From Polyangiaceae bacterium (GTDB lineage Bacteria > Myxococcota_A > Polyangia > Polyangiales > Polyangiaceae): 64,000 nt of DNA. The notes under the pieces were generated by a model. The model ran no database searches and was not told the DNA's origin. It worked only from the letters and a program-made list of their open reading frames with translations. Positions 36,019 to 44,602 of the stretch are shown here, piece by piece. The stretch lies in the NCBI GenBank assembly GCA_020846005.1, contig JADLEQ010000110.1, positions 1-64,000 of the forward strand, written 5' to 3'. Numbering within the stretch: position 1 is the first letter of the stretch; every line of letters starts with the position of its first letter. Both the position numbers and the translations under genes were made by a program.

Positions 36019-37790
36019 GGCACCCCCCGGAGGAGCTCGTGGCGGAACTCCCGCAGGATCGCGCCGATGGGCGCTGGCAACGATCCGCCGTGGGCGCACA
36101 GGGAGCCGAGGCGCATCGTCTCGCAGATCTCCTCGACCAGCACGAGATCCGCCTCGGCCGCGGCGCGTGACGGCGAGGCGGCGAGCCCGCGGACGAGCTC
36201 GAGGGCGCGGCGCGTGCCGAGCCGACAGGGGAAACACTTGCCGCACGACTCCGCCTCGCCGAACTCGAGCAGGTGCTCGGCGACCGAGCGCAGGTCGGCG
36301 TCCGCGTCCCACGCGACCACGCTGCCATGCCCGAGGAGCCCCCCCACGGCCTCCAGCTCCTCGAAGCCGAGCGGCGTCTCCAGGTGGGCCGGGGTGAGGA
36401 TCCCGCCGAGGGGACCCCCGATCTGGAACGCCTTCAGCGGGCGCCCGCTCTGCATCCCGCCGCCGAGCTCCTCGAGGAGCACCCGCGCCGGCGTCCCGAG
36501 CTCGAGCTCGTAGATCCCGGGGCGACGGAAGCGCTCGTTCAGAGAGAACGCCTTGGTCCCGCGGCTCCTCCCCGTGCCGAGCGCCGCGTAGGCAGCCCCG
36601 CCGTGCCTCAGGATCCACCCGAGGCTGGCGAGCGTCTCCACGTTGTTCACGACGGTGGGCAAGCCGAAGAGGCCGCGCTCCGCCGGGAAGGGCGGGCGGG
36701 CGCTGACCATCCCGCGCTGGCCCTCGGCCGACCGCAGCAGCGCCGTCTCCTCACCGCACACGTAGGAGCCCGCGCCGACGACGATCGCGACGCGGAAGGA
36801 GAAGCCGGAGCCGCCAGGCCCCGCTCCCGGCCAGCCGGCGCTGCGCACGGCCTCGACGGCGGCGCGGAGGACGGCGATGGCCGCCGGGTACTCGCTGCGG
36901 ACGTAGACGACCCCTTGATCCGCGCCGACGGCGCGCGCGGCGATCGCCATCCCTTCGAGGACCGCGAACGGGTCCCGCTCGAGGATCGCCTGGTCGATGT
37001 AGGATCCGGGGTCACCCTCGTCCGCGTTGCAGACGACGTAGGCTCGCCCGGCGCGGCCGGCGTGCTCGGCCACGAGCCGGAGCTTCGTCCCGGTGGGGAA
37101 GCCGGCGCCGCCGCGGCCCCTCAGACCCGAGCGCTCGATGTCGCCCAGGACCTCCGCGGGCGAACGCTCGAGGGCCCGCGCCAGCCCGCCGAAGACGCCG
37201 TGATCCCGCGCGACGCCGAGCCGGGTGGCGTCCACGCCGCGCGCGAGGCGCTCGAGGACGACGGGCGGGCACCCATGCACGACGCACTCGGGCGCGCTCG
37301 GCGGAGCGTCGGCGCGCGACGCGCGGTCGAGATCGGCGGCGAGGGCGGCCACGCTGGCTGGGGTGAGCCGATCGTGCACGGCGTCCTCGACCTGCGCCGC
37401 CGGTGACGCATGGCAGCGACCGAGGCAATACACGCCCTCGAGGGACACGGCGCCGTCCGCGCTCGTCTCCCCCTCGCGCACGCCGAGGGCGGCCTCGAAC
37501 CAGCCGATCGGCGCCCCCGCGCTCGCGGCGTGACACGCCGTCCCCTTGCAGACCTTCACGCGCGTGCGACCCACACGCCGCACGCCGAGATCGGAGTAGA
37601 ACGTCGCCACACCGAAGACGGCCGCCTCCGGCTGGTGCGTCGCCCGAGCGATGGACCGGAGGTCTTCGGGCTCGAGGCTCCGCTTCTCGTGCATCGTCCG
37701 CTCGAGGCGCGCGAGGGCGTGATCGAGCGGGTCGGCGGCGTGGCGGCGGAGCCGCACGAGGTTCGTGGACACCGGGGCGAAGCATCGCAC
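36015..37790 (-). CDS. Fused FdsG-FdsB diaphorase subunit of NAD-dependent formate dehydrogenase
   Basis: About 591 residues, a fusion of NuoE-like and NuoF-like parts. The first 160 residues carry the thioredoxin-fold [2Fe-2S] site CKGTAC and CLGRC; the next 410 are NuoF-like, with the FMN/NAD segments RGRGGAGFPTGTKL, NADEGDPGSYIDQ, VVGAGSYVCGEETALL and the C-terminal [4Fe-4S] motif SCGKCFPCR with a late Cys in LCAHGG. In most bacteria FdsG and FdsB are separate. It passes electrons from FdsA to NAD+ (or the reverse). The start is uncertain: GTG 37790 and GTG 37772 are both in frame. First gene of the operon. Confidence 0.85.
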   Translation of the reverse strand: MRCFAPVSTNLVRLRRHAADPLDHALARLERTMHEKRSLEPEDLRSIARATHQPEAAVFGVATFYSDLGVRRVGRTRVKVCKGTACHAASAGAPIGWFEAALGVREGETSADGAVSLEGVYCLGRCHASPAAQVEDAVHDRLTPASVAALAADLDRASRADAPPSAPECVVHGCPPVVLERLARGVDATRLGVARDHGVFGGLARALERSPAEVLGDIERSGLRGRGGAGFPTGTKLRLVAEHAGRAGRAYVVCNADEGDPGSYIDQAILERDPFAVLEGMAIAARAVGADQGVVYVRSEYPAAIAVLRAAVEAVRSAGWPGAGPGGSGFSFRVAIVVGAGSYVCGEETALLRSAEGQRGMVSARPPFPAERGLFGLPTVVNNVETLASLGWILRHGGAAYAALGTGRSRGTKAFSLNERFRRPGIYELELGTPARVLLEELGGGMQSGRPLKAFQIGGPLGGILTPAHLETPLGFEELEAVGGLLGHGSVVAWDADADLRSVAEHLLEFGEAESCGKCFPCRLGTRRALELVRGLAASPSRAAAEADLVLVEEICETMRLGSLCAHGGSLPAPIGAILREFRHELLRGVP

Positions 37791-37913
37791 GGTCCCGGTG
37801 GGCGCGCCGCTCGATTCGGGCGGCGCCCGTGGCGCAGGCGGCGTGCGGCCCCGTCGTCGCCCCGCGCGTCCTCTCCCCTCGCCGCCCACGCGCGATCGTG
37901 AGATGATCCTCGA

Positions 37914-38588
37914 GTGGACCCCAAACGTCGCGCGGCGGAGGCCGCGCTGGAGTTGCTCCCCGCGGCCGGGACGATCGGGCTCGGGTCGGGCTCGACCGCG
38001 CGGCTCTTCATCGACGGCGTGGGCGCCCTCGTCGCTGCAGGACGCGCGCTGCGTGGCGTGCCAACCAGCGAGGCGAGCCGCGCGCAGGCCGAGGCGCTCG
38101 GCATCCCGCTCGCCCCGGACGACGGGCCCTGGTCGATCGACGTCTGTGTCGACGGTGCCGACGAGGTGAGCGACGCGCTCGACCTCGTGAAGGGCGGCGG
38201 CGGGTGCCACACGCGCGAGAAGATCGTGAACGAGGCGGCTCGCCTGAACGTCATCGTCGTGGACGCCAGCAAGCGTTCGCGGCGACTGGGAGAGCGGTGG
38301 CCGGTGCCGCTCGAGATCCTCGCGTTCGGGCGGGACGCGACGCTCGCGCGGCTCGCGAGCTTCGGCCGGGTGGAGCTCCGCGCGCGCGACGGCGCGCCGT
38401 GGAGGTCCGACGCGGGCAACTACCTGGCGGATCTTCACGCCGGGACGATCGACCGCCCCGCGGAGCTGGACGCCCGCCTGCGGGCGATCCCGGGGATCGT
38501 GGAGACGGGGCTGTTCGTCCAGCGGGCCGACGTCGTGCTGGTGGCGACCGCCGACGGCGTGGAGCGGCTCGACCGCCCGGCACGCTGA
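37914..38588 (+). CDS. rpiA: Ribose-5-phosphate isomerase A
   Basis: 224 residues from GTG 37914. Family motifs: GTIGLGSGSTARLFID (phosphate loop), GVPTSEASRAQAEALGIPL, DVCVDGADEVSD with the catalytic Asp, LVKGGGGCHTREKIV with the catalytic Glu, and GIVETGLFV near the end. Interconverts ribose 5-phosphate and ribulose 5-phosphate in the pentose phosphate pathway. Divergent from the formate dehydrogenase operon; the 123-bp gap must hold both promoters. Confidence 0.93.
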   Translation: MDPKRRAAEAALELLPAAGTIGLGSGSTARLFIDGVGALVAAGRALRGVPTSEASRAQAEALGIPLAPDDGPWSIDVCVDGADEVSDALDLVKGGGGCHTREKIVNEAARLNVIVVDASKRSRRLGERWPVPLEILAFGRDATLARLASFGRVELRARDGAPWRSDAGNYLADLHAGTIDRPAELDARLRAIPGIVETGLFVQRADVVLVATADGVERLDRPAR

Positions 38589-38787
38589 GCGCCGCGAGCG
38601 GAGCGCGGCCGCGCGCCGGGCCCGGTCCCGGGGGCGCGCGCCCGCCCCAGCGGTGGAGCGGCCCGAGCCGCCCGAGGCCGGCCCACCGAGGGCGCGTCGG
38701 GGGCCGTTCGAGGGACCGTCCCCCCGGGAGGCGGCGCGGAGCGGCGCCTCCCGCGGCGCGGCGAGGAGCCCCCGGCCGACGAGACGA

Positions 38788-38818
38788 TTGACAGCGGCCC
38801 TGCTTTCGGCGCCAATAT
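38788..38818 (+). promoter_or_regulatory. Possible sigma-70 promoter before the PP2C gene
   Basis: TTGACA at 38788-38793 is a perfect -35 hexamer, rare in such GC-rich DNA; CAATAT at 38813-38818 is a weak -10 at 19-bp spacing. The surrounding sequence is locally AT-richer. It is 33 bp upstream of GTG 38851. The 262-bp gap before it (38589-38850) otherwise shows only GC-rich low-complexity sequence. Confidence 0.4.
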
Positions 38819-38850
38819 CGCCCCGAGCCCCGGGCTCGCGCGAACCCACC

Positions 38851-39624
38851 GTGACGAAGCCGCTCCGCATCGAAGTCGCCGGGCAGACCGATGTGGGTCG
38901 CAAGCGAAACCACAACGAAGACAACTTCGCCATCATGGCGGACTTCGGGCTGTACGTGGTGGCGGACGGCATGGGTGGGCACGCCTCGGGGGAGATCGCG
39001 TCGAAGATGGCGGTCGACACGCTCCACGAGTTCTTCGCCGCGACCGCGGACGACCCGGAGCGGACCTGGCCGTACAAGATGGACCGGAGCAAGGGCTACG
39101 AGGAGAACCGCCTCATCACCGGCATCAAGCTGTGCAACCTGCGGATCTACGAGCAGGCGCAGCGCAACGCGAAGCAGCGGGGCATGGGCACGACCGTCGT
39201 CGCGCTGTTCGCCGTCGAGGATGGCATCTACGTCGCCCACGTCGGCGACAGCCGCGTCTACCGCGTCCGCGACGGTGTCCTCGAGCAGCTCACCGAGGAC
39301 CACTCGCTGCTGAACGACTACAAGAAGATGAAGCGTCTCACCGAGGAGGAGATCGCCAACTTCCCGCACAAGAACGTCATCGTGCGCGCGCTCGGCATGA
39401 AGGACACGGTGAAGGTCGACACGCGGTTCGAGGCGCCGCGCGCGGGCGACGTCGTCGTCCTCTGCTCGGATGGACTCTCCGGCCCGGTGACGGACGAGAA
39501 GATCCTCGAGCTGGTGCTGGCGAACCACGAGCTCCCCGCGTGCGCCCAGGCGCTCATCGACGCGGCGAACGCCAACGGCGGCCCGGACAACGTGACGTGC
39601 GTCGTCGCACGCTGGATCGAGTGA
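38851..39624 (+). CDS. PP2C-type Ser/Thr protein phosphatase
   Basis: 257 residues. Metal-binding and catalytic motifs are complete: GRKRNHNEDNF, VVADGMGGHASGEIAS, MGTTVVALF, AHVGDSRVYRV, LTEDHSLLNDY, LCSDGLSGPVTDEKI, GGPDNVTCVV. A soluble metal-dependent phosphatase that would oppose Ser/Thr kinases such as the two encoded further along. GTG 38851 begins the family N-terminus and follows a promoter-like site; the frame is open upstream but without similarity. Confidence 0.93.
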   Translation: MTKPLRIEVAGQTDVGRKRNHNEDNFAIMADFGLYVVADGMGGHASGEIASKMAVDTLHEFFAATADDPERTWPYKMDRSKGYEENRLITGIKLCNLRIYEQAQRNAKQRGMGTTVVALFAVEDGIYVAHVGDSRVYRVRDGVLEQLTEDHSLLNDYKKMKRLTEEEIANFPHKNVIVRALGMKDTVKVDTRFEAPRAGDVVVLCSDGLSGPVTDEKILELVLANHELPACAQALIDAANANGGPDNVTCVVARWIE

Positions 39625-39636
39625 GCCCGCGCGGGC
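39625..39636. terminator. GCCC-GCGC-GGGC palindrome between convergent genes
   Basis: Immediately after the PP2C stop codon and 25 bp before the convergent end of the membrane-partner gene. Short stem of four G:C pairs with a self-complementary loop and no U-tract; weak evidence for a stop structure. Confidence 0.25.
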
Positions 39637-39661
39637 GTGGGGCGCGCGCGCCGTCCCTCCG

Positions 39662-40027
39662 CTAGCGCGGCGGCGGCGCGACGACGTTCACCGGCTGCGG
39701 CACCACGTCCACCGGGATCGGCTCGCCGGACGTATAGGCGAGCAGGCCGTAGAGGACGGCCAGCGCGAGCAGCATCGCGAGGCTCGTCAGCAGGTAGGCG
39801 TAGCGGGGCTCGTCCTCGCGCGTGCTCCACTCGTCGCCATAGAACTTCCCCCGGCTCCGCTGGCGCAGCTTGCGCTGCACTCCGCGCAGCAGATCGGGCG
39901 GAGACTCCGGCTCGGGCTCGGCGCGTCCTCCGCGGAGCAGCGCGCGCAGCCGCTCCGACGTGGCATGATCGAGCTCGGGGTCGCTCGCCTCCGGCTCGGG
40001 CTCGGGGGTCGTGGGGTCCAAGCTCAT
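39662..40027 (-). CDS. Single-span membrane partner of the ECF sigma factor
   Basis: 121 residues: a Glu/Pro-rich cytoplasmic part (about 1-75, PEPEPEASDPELDH and PEPESPPDLLRGVQRKLRQRS), one transmembrane helix (about 80-100, YLLTSLAMLLALAVLYGLLAY) and a short Pro-rich periplasmic tail. The ATG overlaps the sigma stop by 4 bp, the usual place for an anti-sigma factor, but the HxxxCxxC zinc-binding ZAS motif is absent, so any sigma-binding would be of another type. Function inferred from position only. Confidence 0.65.
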   Translation of the reverse strand: MSLDPTTPEPEPEASDPELDHATSERLRALLRGGRAEPEPESPPDLLRGVQRKLRQRSRGKFYGDEWSTREDEPRYAYLLTSLAMLLALAVLYGLLAYTSGEPIPVDVVPQPVNVVAPPPR

Positions 40028-40632
40028 TCGATCTTCTCCCCGAGGCGGGCCTCGACCAACTCCTTCAGGGCCGATCGGGCGCGGTGGATCCGGCTCTTCA
40101 CGGTGCCGAGCGGCAAGGCGGTGATGTCGGCGATCTCTTCGTACGCGAGGTCCTCGACGTCGCGCAGCACGAGGACCTCGCGAAAATCCGCGTCGAGCTC
40201 CGCGAGGCAGAGCTGCACGACACGCTCGACCTCGAAGCCCTCGGCCATGTGGTCGGGTCGCGCTACGTCGCCGAAGGTCACGCCCTTCGCCTGACTGAGG
40301 GGCGCGCGCTCCGCGATGGGCTCGAGCTCGTCCCGGGCGCTGTCGTGCCGGCGCGCGAGGTACTTCATGCGGTTCTTGCAGAGGTTGACCGCGATCCGAT
40401 ACACCCACGTGCTGAGCTTGGACTCGCCGCGGAACGTCCCCACTGCCTTGAAGACCTGGACGAACACCTCCTGAGCCATGTCTTCGGCCTCGTCGCGGCG
40501 GCCGAGCATGCGCAGCACCAGGCGAAAGATCCGCTGCTCGTAGAGGCGCACGAGCTCGTTGAAGGCGCGCTCGTCGCGAGCCTGGAGCCGCGCGATGAAC
40601 CGGCGCTCCTCCGTCTCGTCAGGTTCGGTCAC
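40024..40632 (-). CDS. ECF RNA polymerase sigma factor
   Basis: About 202 residues from GTG 40632 (GGACGGA just upstream; longer frame to 40791 looks non-homologous). Sigma2 region: DERAFNELVRLYEQRIFRLVLRMLGRRDEAEDMAQEVFVQVFK style, with the -10-binding 'TFRGESKLSTWVYRIAVN'. Sigma4 region: 'LEDLAYEEIADITALPLGTVKSRIHRARSALKELV'-type helix-turn-helix. The linker between them is longer than in minimal ECF factors. Controls an unknown regulon; adjacent coupled membrane protein is the likely regulator. Confidence in class is high, in start moderate. Confidence 0.9.
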   Translation of the reverse strand: MTEPDETEERRFIARLQARDERAFNELVRLYEQRIFRLVLRMLGRRDEAEDMAQEVFVQVFKAVGTFRGESKLSTWVYRIAVNLCKNRMKYLARRHDSARDELEPIAERAPLSQAKGVTFGDVARPDHMAEGFEVERVVQLCLAELDADFREVLVLRDVEDLAYEEIADITALPLGTVKSRIHRARSALKELVEARLGEKIE

Positions 40633-40888
40633 GTCCGTCCACGGGGGAGCTCCACGGTAGATGGAAACGGTCCCGGCGTCCCCGGCGACGACCGCGCCCG
40701 GGCGGCCAGGGCTCGGGTCGGGCACCGGGTGGGCGCCGCCGACGCCGCGCTGCGCTGGAGCGGACGCGCGCCCGGAGGTCGGCGGAGCCACGCCCGTCCG
40801 GACAGCGACGGCGGACGGAGGGTTCCGGAGGGCGCGCAGATCCCCAAATGCGGACCGCGCCCGGGCGCGCTACCTTCCGCGCCCTTCC

Positions 40889-40959
40889 TCCGGCGTCGTC
40901 CAAGGGCAGGACGCGGGACTTTGAATCCCAGAATCGTGGTTCGAATCCACGCGCCGGAA
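40889..40959 (+). tRNA. tRNA-Gln (anticodon TTG)
   Basis: TCCGGCG at 40889-40895 pairs perfectly with CGCCGGA at 40952-40958 as acceptor stem; discriminator A at 40959. D arm GTCC/GGAC, anticodon loop CTTTGAA with TTG at its centre reading CAA, and T arm CGTGG-TTCGAAT-CCACG. The anticodon stem has one C-A mismatch at its outermost pair. CCA is not encoded. No second tRNA is next to it. Confidence 0.9.
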
Positions 40960-40988
40960 CCGAACGCCGCCCGCCGAGGGCGGCGCGC

Positions 40989-42452
40989 TCACGGCTCGGC
41001 GAGGATCCGCGTGGCGACCGCGCGCGCCTGGCGGACGCAGTCCGGGATCCCGACGCCGTCGTAGGCCGCCCCGGCCAGGTGCAGGCCGGGGACCGCGGCG
41101 ACGCACGCCGCGAGTCGCTTCAGCCGCGCGAGGTGGCCGACGACCGGCTGGGGGTTGGCGCGCTCCCAGCGGAAGACGCGCATGAAGCGAGGCTGGCCGA
41201 GCGGACCCATCAGCCGCTCGAGCTCGCGGCGAGCGAACCGCGCGAGCTGCTCGTCGGTCGAGGTCTCGACGCGCCGCGGATCGCGTCGCCCACCGACGAA
41301 CGCGCGCAGGAGCACCGAGCCGGCCGGCGCCCGGCCCTCCCACTTGGTGGAGACCCAGGTCGCGGCGAGCAGCGCGGACTCCCGCTCCGACGCGATGAAC
41401 CCCGACGCGTCCAGCGGGTGAGCGACCTGCGCACGATCGAGGGCGAAGAAGACGGTGGCGGTCGAGGCGTACTCGATCCCGCCGAGCTCTCGCGCGAGGC
41501 GCTCATCCGGCACCATGGCGCTCGCGGCGTGCGCCGGACACGCGAGGACGACGTGACGCGCCTCCAGCCGGGTGCCGCTCTCGACGAGCACCTCGAGGCG
41601 CGCGGCGCGCCCGGTCACCCGGACCGAACGCACGGGAGTCCCGAGGCGGAGCGCTCCAGGCGGGAGCTCTCGAGCGAGCGCCTCGACGAGCTTGCCCATG
41701 CCGAGGCGCGGAGCGAGGAACGGGCTCTCCGGCTCGGCCGGCGGCGCGGGCGCGCGCGCGAGCTGCAGGGCGCCGTCGAGGCGGGCAGCGAACCCGCCTC
41801 GCGGCGGGAGCTGCGGCCCACCGGCGCGCGCGCGGGCCGCGCGGAGGAGCCCGAGCGTCAGGCTGCCGTGCTTCGCCTCGAGGTCGAGGAGCTGCGGGAA
41901 GGTGGCGCGCAGGCTGAGCTCGCGCGGGTTGCCTGCGTAGATGCCCGCGAGCAGCGGGCCCGCGACGTCGCGCGCGAGGTCCCGACCGACGCGGCGCGCG
42001 AAGAAATCCTCGATGGACTCGTCCTCGGCCAGGTCGCGCCCCGCCGGACGCAGCGGCTCGAGCGCGGCGTCGAGCTTCCCCCGCCACGAGACGAGCGGCG
42101 TGCCGAACAGCGGCCCGAGCCGAGTCGGCACCGCCAGGGACATGCCGACCGGGAGCTCGCGCAAGCGGCCGCGGCGCACTACGTAGACCCGCCGGCTCTC
42201 GGGGCGGGGCGCCGCGAGCGTGTCGGCGATCCCGAGCTCGCGACAGAGTTGCACCGCGTCCGGCTTGGTGCGGATGAACGCGTCGGGGCCGCCGTCGATC
42301 AGGAAGCCGCCCTCGCGCACGGAGATCACGTTGCCTCCGGCGCGCGAGCGCGACTCGAGCACGACCACGTCGAGCTCCGGACGTGCCCGGCGGAGCGCCC
42401 ACGCCGCGGTGAGGCCGGTGACCCCGGCGCCGACGATGACCACCCGGGTCAC
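40989..42452 (-). CDS. hemY: Protoporphyrinogen oxidase (HemY type)
   Basis: 487 residues. N-terminal FAD fold VVIVGAGVTGLTAAWALRR with LESRSRAGGNV and FLIDGGPDAFIRTKPDA; central LLAGIYAGNPRELSLRATFP typical of oxygen-dependent HemY; C-terminal second FAD-contact segment LHLAGAAYDGVGIPDCVRQA. Catalyses the six-electron oxidation of protoporphyrinogen IX to protoporphyrin IX. GTG start overlaps the hemE stop (42449-42452). Last gene of a four-gene heme operon. Confidence 0.93.
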   Translation of the reverse strand: MTRVVIVGAGVTGLTAAWALRRARPELDVVVLESRSRAGGNVISVREGGFLIDGGPDAFIRTKPDAVQLCRELGIADTLAAPRPESRRVYVVRRGRLRELPVGMSLAVPTRLGPLFGTPLVSWRGKLDAALEPLRPAGRDLAEDESIEDFFARRVGRDLARDVAGPLLAGIYAGNPRELSLRATFPQLLDLEAKHGSLTLGLLRAARARAGGPQLPPRGGFAARLDGALQLARAPAPPAEPESPFLAPRLGMGKLVEALARELPPGALRLGTPVRSVRVTGRAARLEVLVESGTRLEARHVVLACPAHAASAMVPDERLARELGGIEYASTATVFFALDRAQVAHPLDASGFIASERESALLAATWVSTKWEGRAPAGSVLLRAFVGGRRDPRRVETSTDEQLARFARRELERLMGPLGQPRFMRVFRWERANPQPVVGHLARLKRLAACVAAVPGLHLAGAAYDGVGIPDCVRQARAVATRILAEP

Positions 42453-43468
42453 GGCCGCGCCGCGTGGACGCGGTCGACGACGAAGCGCACCGTGTCCGGA
42501 TCGGTCGCGGGCAGGATGCCATGACCGAGGTTGAAGACGTGAGGCCCGCCTGCGCCCCGGCGGAGGACGTCGTCGACGCGCTCCGCGAGGAGCTCCCGAG
42601 GAGCGAAGAGGAGCAGCGGGTCGAGGTTGCCCTGCAGCGGCACCGAGGCGCCGAGGCGCCGGCGGGCCTGATCGAGCGGGGTGCGCCAGTCGACGCCGAT
42701 CACCGTCCCGCCTGCGTCGCGCATCGCCTCGAGCAGCGTGGCCGTGCCCGTCCCGAAGTGGAGGACGGGGACCCCCGTGGACGCGAGATCGGCGAGGACG
42801 TGCCGCGAGTGTGGGGCGACGAAGCGCTCGTAGTCGTCCGGCGCGAGCTGCCCGACCCAGGAGTCGAAGAGCTGCACGGCCTGCGCCCCGGCGGCGACCT
42901 GCGCGCGGAGGTAGCGGCGCACCACCTCGGCCAGCTTGGCGAGGAGCGCCGCGAACGTCTCGGGCTCGCGGTACATGAGGCCCTTCACGTGCTCGAACGT
43001 GCTGCTCTTGCCGCCCTCGACGACGTAGCTCGCGAGGGTGAACGGCGCGCCGGCGAAGCCGATGACCGGCGTCTTGCCGTCGAGCTCGCGGCGGACGAGG
43101 CGGATCGCCTCGTAGACGTGCGCCAGCTCGTCGGCGTCGATCACGCGGAGCCGATCCACGTCCGCCTGCGTCCGCACCGGGCGCGCGAACACCGGCCCCT
43201 CGCCCGCCGCAAACTCGAACGGCGCCCCCATGGGCTCGAGCGGCAACAAGATGTCTGCGAAGAGGATCGCGGCGTCGACCCCGAGCGATCGCACGGGCTG
43301 GAGCGTCACCTCGCAGGCGAGCTCCGGCCGGCGGCAGATCTCCAGCAGCCCGTGGCGCGCGCGGATGGCGCGGTATTCACTCATGTAGCGCCCGGCTTGC
43401 CGCATGAACCACACGGGGGTGGTGTCGACGGGCTCGCCGCGGCACGCGCGGAGGAAGCGGTCCCACAT
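42449..43468 (-). CDS. hemE: Uroporphyrinogen decarboxylase
   Basis: 339 residues. Signature 1 PVWFMRQAGRYMSEYR near the N-terminus and signature 2 GFAGAPFTLASYVVEGG, plus the catalytic Asp in ILFADILLP and VPLQGNLDPLLLFAP. Decarboxylates uroporphyrinogen III to coproporphyrinogen III. ATG 43468 has AGG five bases upstream; 10 bp after the ccmE stop and overlapping the hemY start. Confidence 0.96.
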   Translation of the reverse strand: MWDRFLRACRGEPVDTTPVWFMRQAGRYMSEYRAIRARHGLLEICRRPELACEVTLQPVRSLGVDAAILFADILLPLEPMGAPFEFAAGEGPVFARPVRTQADVDRLRVIDADELAHVYEAIRLVRRELDGKTPVIGFAGAPFTLASYVVEGGKSSTFEHVKGLMYREPETFAALLAKLAEVVRRYLRAQVAAGAQAVQLFDSWVGQLAPDDYERFVAPHSRHVLADLASTGVPVLHFGTGTATLLEAMRDAGGTVIGVDWRTPLDQARRRLGASVPLQGNLDPLLLFAPRELLAERVDDVLRRGAGGPHVFNLGHGILPATDPDTVRFVVDRVHAARP

Positions 43469-43478
43469 GGTGCCTGAC

Positions 43479-44042
43479 CTACCGCCCCTGGGTCGCTGCG
43501 GGAAGCGTGGGGACGACGTGGGGCGACTCTCGATCGGCGCCCGCGTGCTCCTTCGCCTCGTACTTGGACGGGCACTTCGCCATGATCTGGGTCGCCTGGA
43601 ACCACCCACCGGAGTCGAGGCGCCCCTCGGCGGTCACCTGCACGTCGATCCCGGGTACGTCCCGGAAGGTGTCGGGGACGACGCACTGGGAGTAGCGCAC
43701 GTCGAGCCGCTCGCCGTTCTTCTCGAGCGTGAACCGGTACTCGCACGGGTCGTCGCGCCGGACCAGCGAGCCCCGAACGAGGACGCCGTCCACCCGCACC
43801 GCGCGGCGCCCGACCCGATCTCGCTCCGCGACCAGCTCGTCCACTCCCTTGGCGTAGACGGCCGAGCTCTCGAACCCGAACACGAGCGCGAGGATCGCGC
43901 CGCCCGCCACGACCAGGCCCGCGAGCAGCCGGAGCCCCGCGCGACGCTCGGCCCCGGGCGGGGTGCCCGCCCGCGCCGGCTCGACCGCCGGCTCAGCCAC
44001 CGGCTCGGCGGCCTTCGCGAGCTCGTCGTCGAGGGAGGTCAT
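43479..44042 (-). CDS. ccmE: Cytochrome c heme chaperone CcmE, CXXXY variant
   Basis: 187 residues: an N-terminal membrane anchor (about 37-56), then the OB-fold typical of CcmE (RRAVRVDGVLVRGSLVRRDDPCEYRFTLE, DVPGIDVQVTAEGRL, FQATQIMAKCPSKYE). In most bacteria the heme attaches to His in HxxxY; here the motif is Cys157-x3-Tyr161, as reported for archaea and some sulfate reducers. The protein holds heme on its way to apocytochrome c on the periplasmic face of the inner membrane. ATG overlaps the upstream membrane gene stop; 10 bp before hemE. Confidence 0.9.
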   Translation of the reverse strand: MTSLDDELAKAAEPVAEPAVEPARAGTPPGAERRAGLRLLAGLVVAGGAILALVFGFESSAVYAKGVDELVAERDRVGRRAVRVDGVLVRGSLVRRDDPCEYRFTLEKNGERLDVRYSQCVVPDTFRDVPGIDVQVTAEGRLDSGGWFQATQIMAKCPSKYEAKEHAGADRESPHVVPTLPAATQGR

Positions 44043-44497
44043 CGAGAGGAACGTAGCGTCGCCCCGGGCCTCGGTCCACCCACCCGGCGCGCGCGCCGAC
44101 GCGCGCGAAGCGCCAGCAACGCGCCGATCCCGCTCGCGAGCGCCGCAGCGCCGGCCGCGAGAGACGCCAACCCGAGCGCCGGAACCCCGAGGATCAGGGC
44201 ACCCCGGGCGAGCGCGAGCCCGACCCCCGCGGCCCCCGCGAGCCCCCCCGCGAGCGCGGCGTTGCGCAAGGGGCGCTCGGCGCAGAAGCCGCCCACCAGC
44301 GCACCCGACGCCAGACAGGCGATCGGCAGCGACAACAGGAGCGGCCACGACGCCCCGACCGCGGCGGCCACCCAGGCCGCGACCACCGCGAGCGGCAGCC
44401 AGCAGAGCAGCGCCATCCCTCCGCCGATCCAGATCCACTGCCGGCCCGGGCGCTCGGGCTCGCTCGGGGCGTTCTGGAGGACGGGGAGCTTTCGCAC
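44039..44497 (-). CDS. Small polytopic membrane protein heading the heme operon
   Basis: About 152 residues from GTG 44497: four transmembrane segments (about residues 20-43, 46-60, 70-92, 95-120) and a basic C-terminal tail (RARRRARR). No conserved motif recognised, and no good ribosome binding site; the start is tentative. Coupled by ATGA to ccmE, so it may help heme or cytochrome c handling in the inner membrane, inferred from position. Confidence 0.55.
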   Translation of the reverse strand: MRKLPVLQNAPSEPERPGRQWIWIGGGMALLCWLPLAVVAAWVAAAVGASWPLLLSLPIACLASGALVGGFCAERPLRNAALAGGLAGAAGVGLALARGALILGVPALGLASLAAGAAALASGIGALLALRARRRARRVGGPRPGATLRSSR

Positions 44498-44602
44498 AAT
44501 CGGGGGAGGAGCGGCGGATCGACCGTCCGGCGCCGGGCGGCGGCGGGCTGCCCTGGGTATAGTCTCCGCGCCGCGCGACGCGAGTCCGGCGGCGCCACCG
44601 CG

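Noticed and set aside
33193-36513. 1106-codon plus-strand frame over formate dehydrogenase
   Set aside because: No recognisable domains; lies antisense to FdsA with complete Fe-S and Mo motifs.
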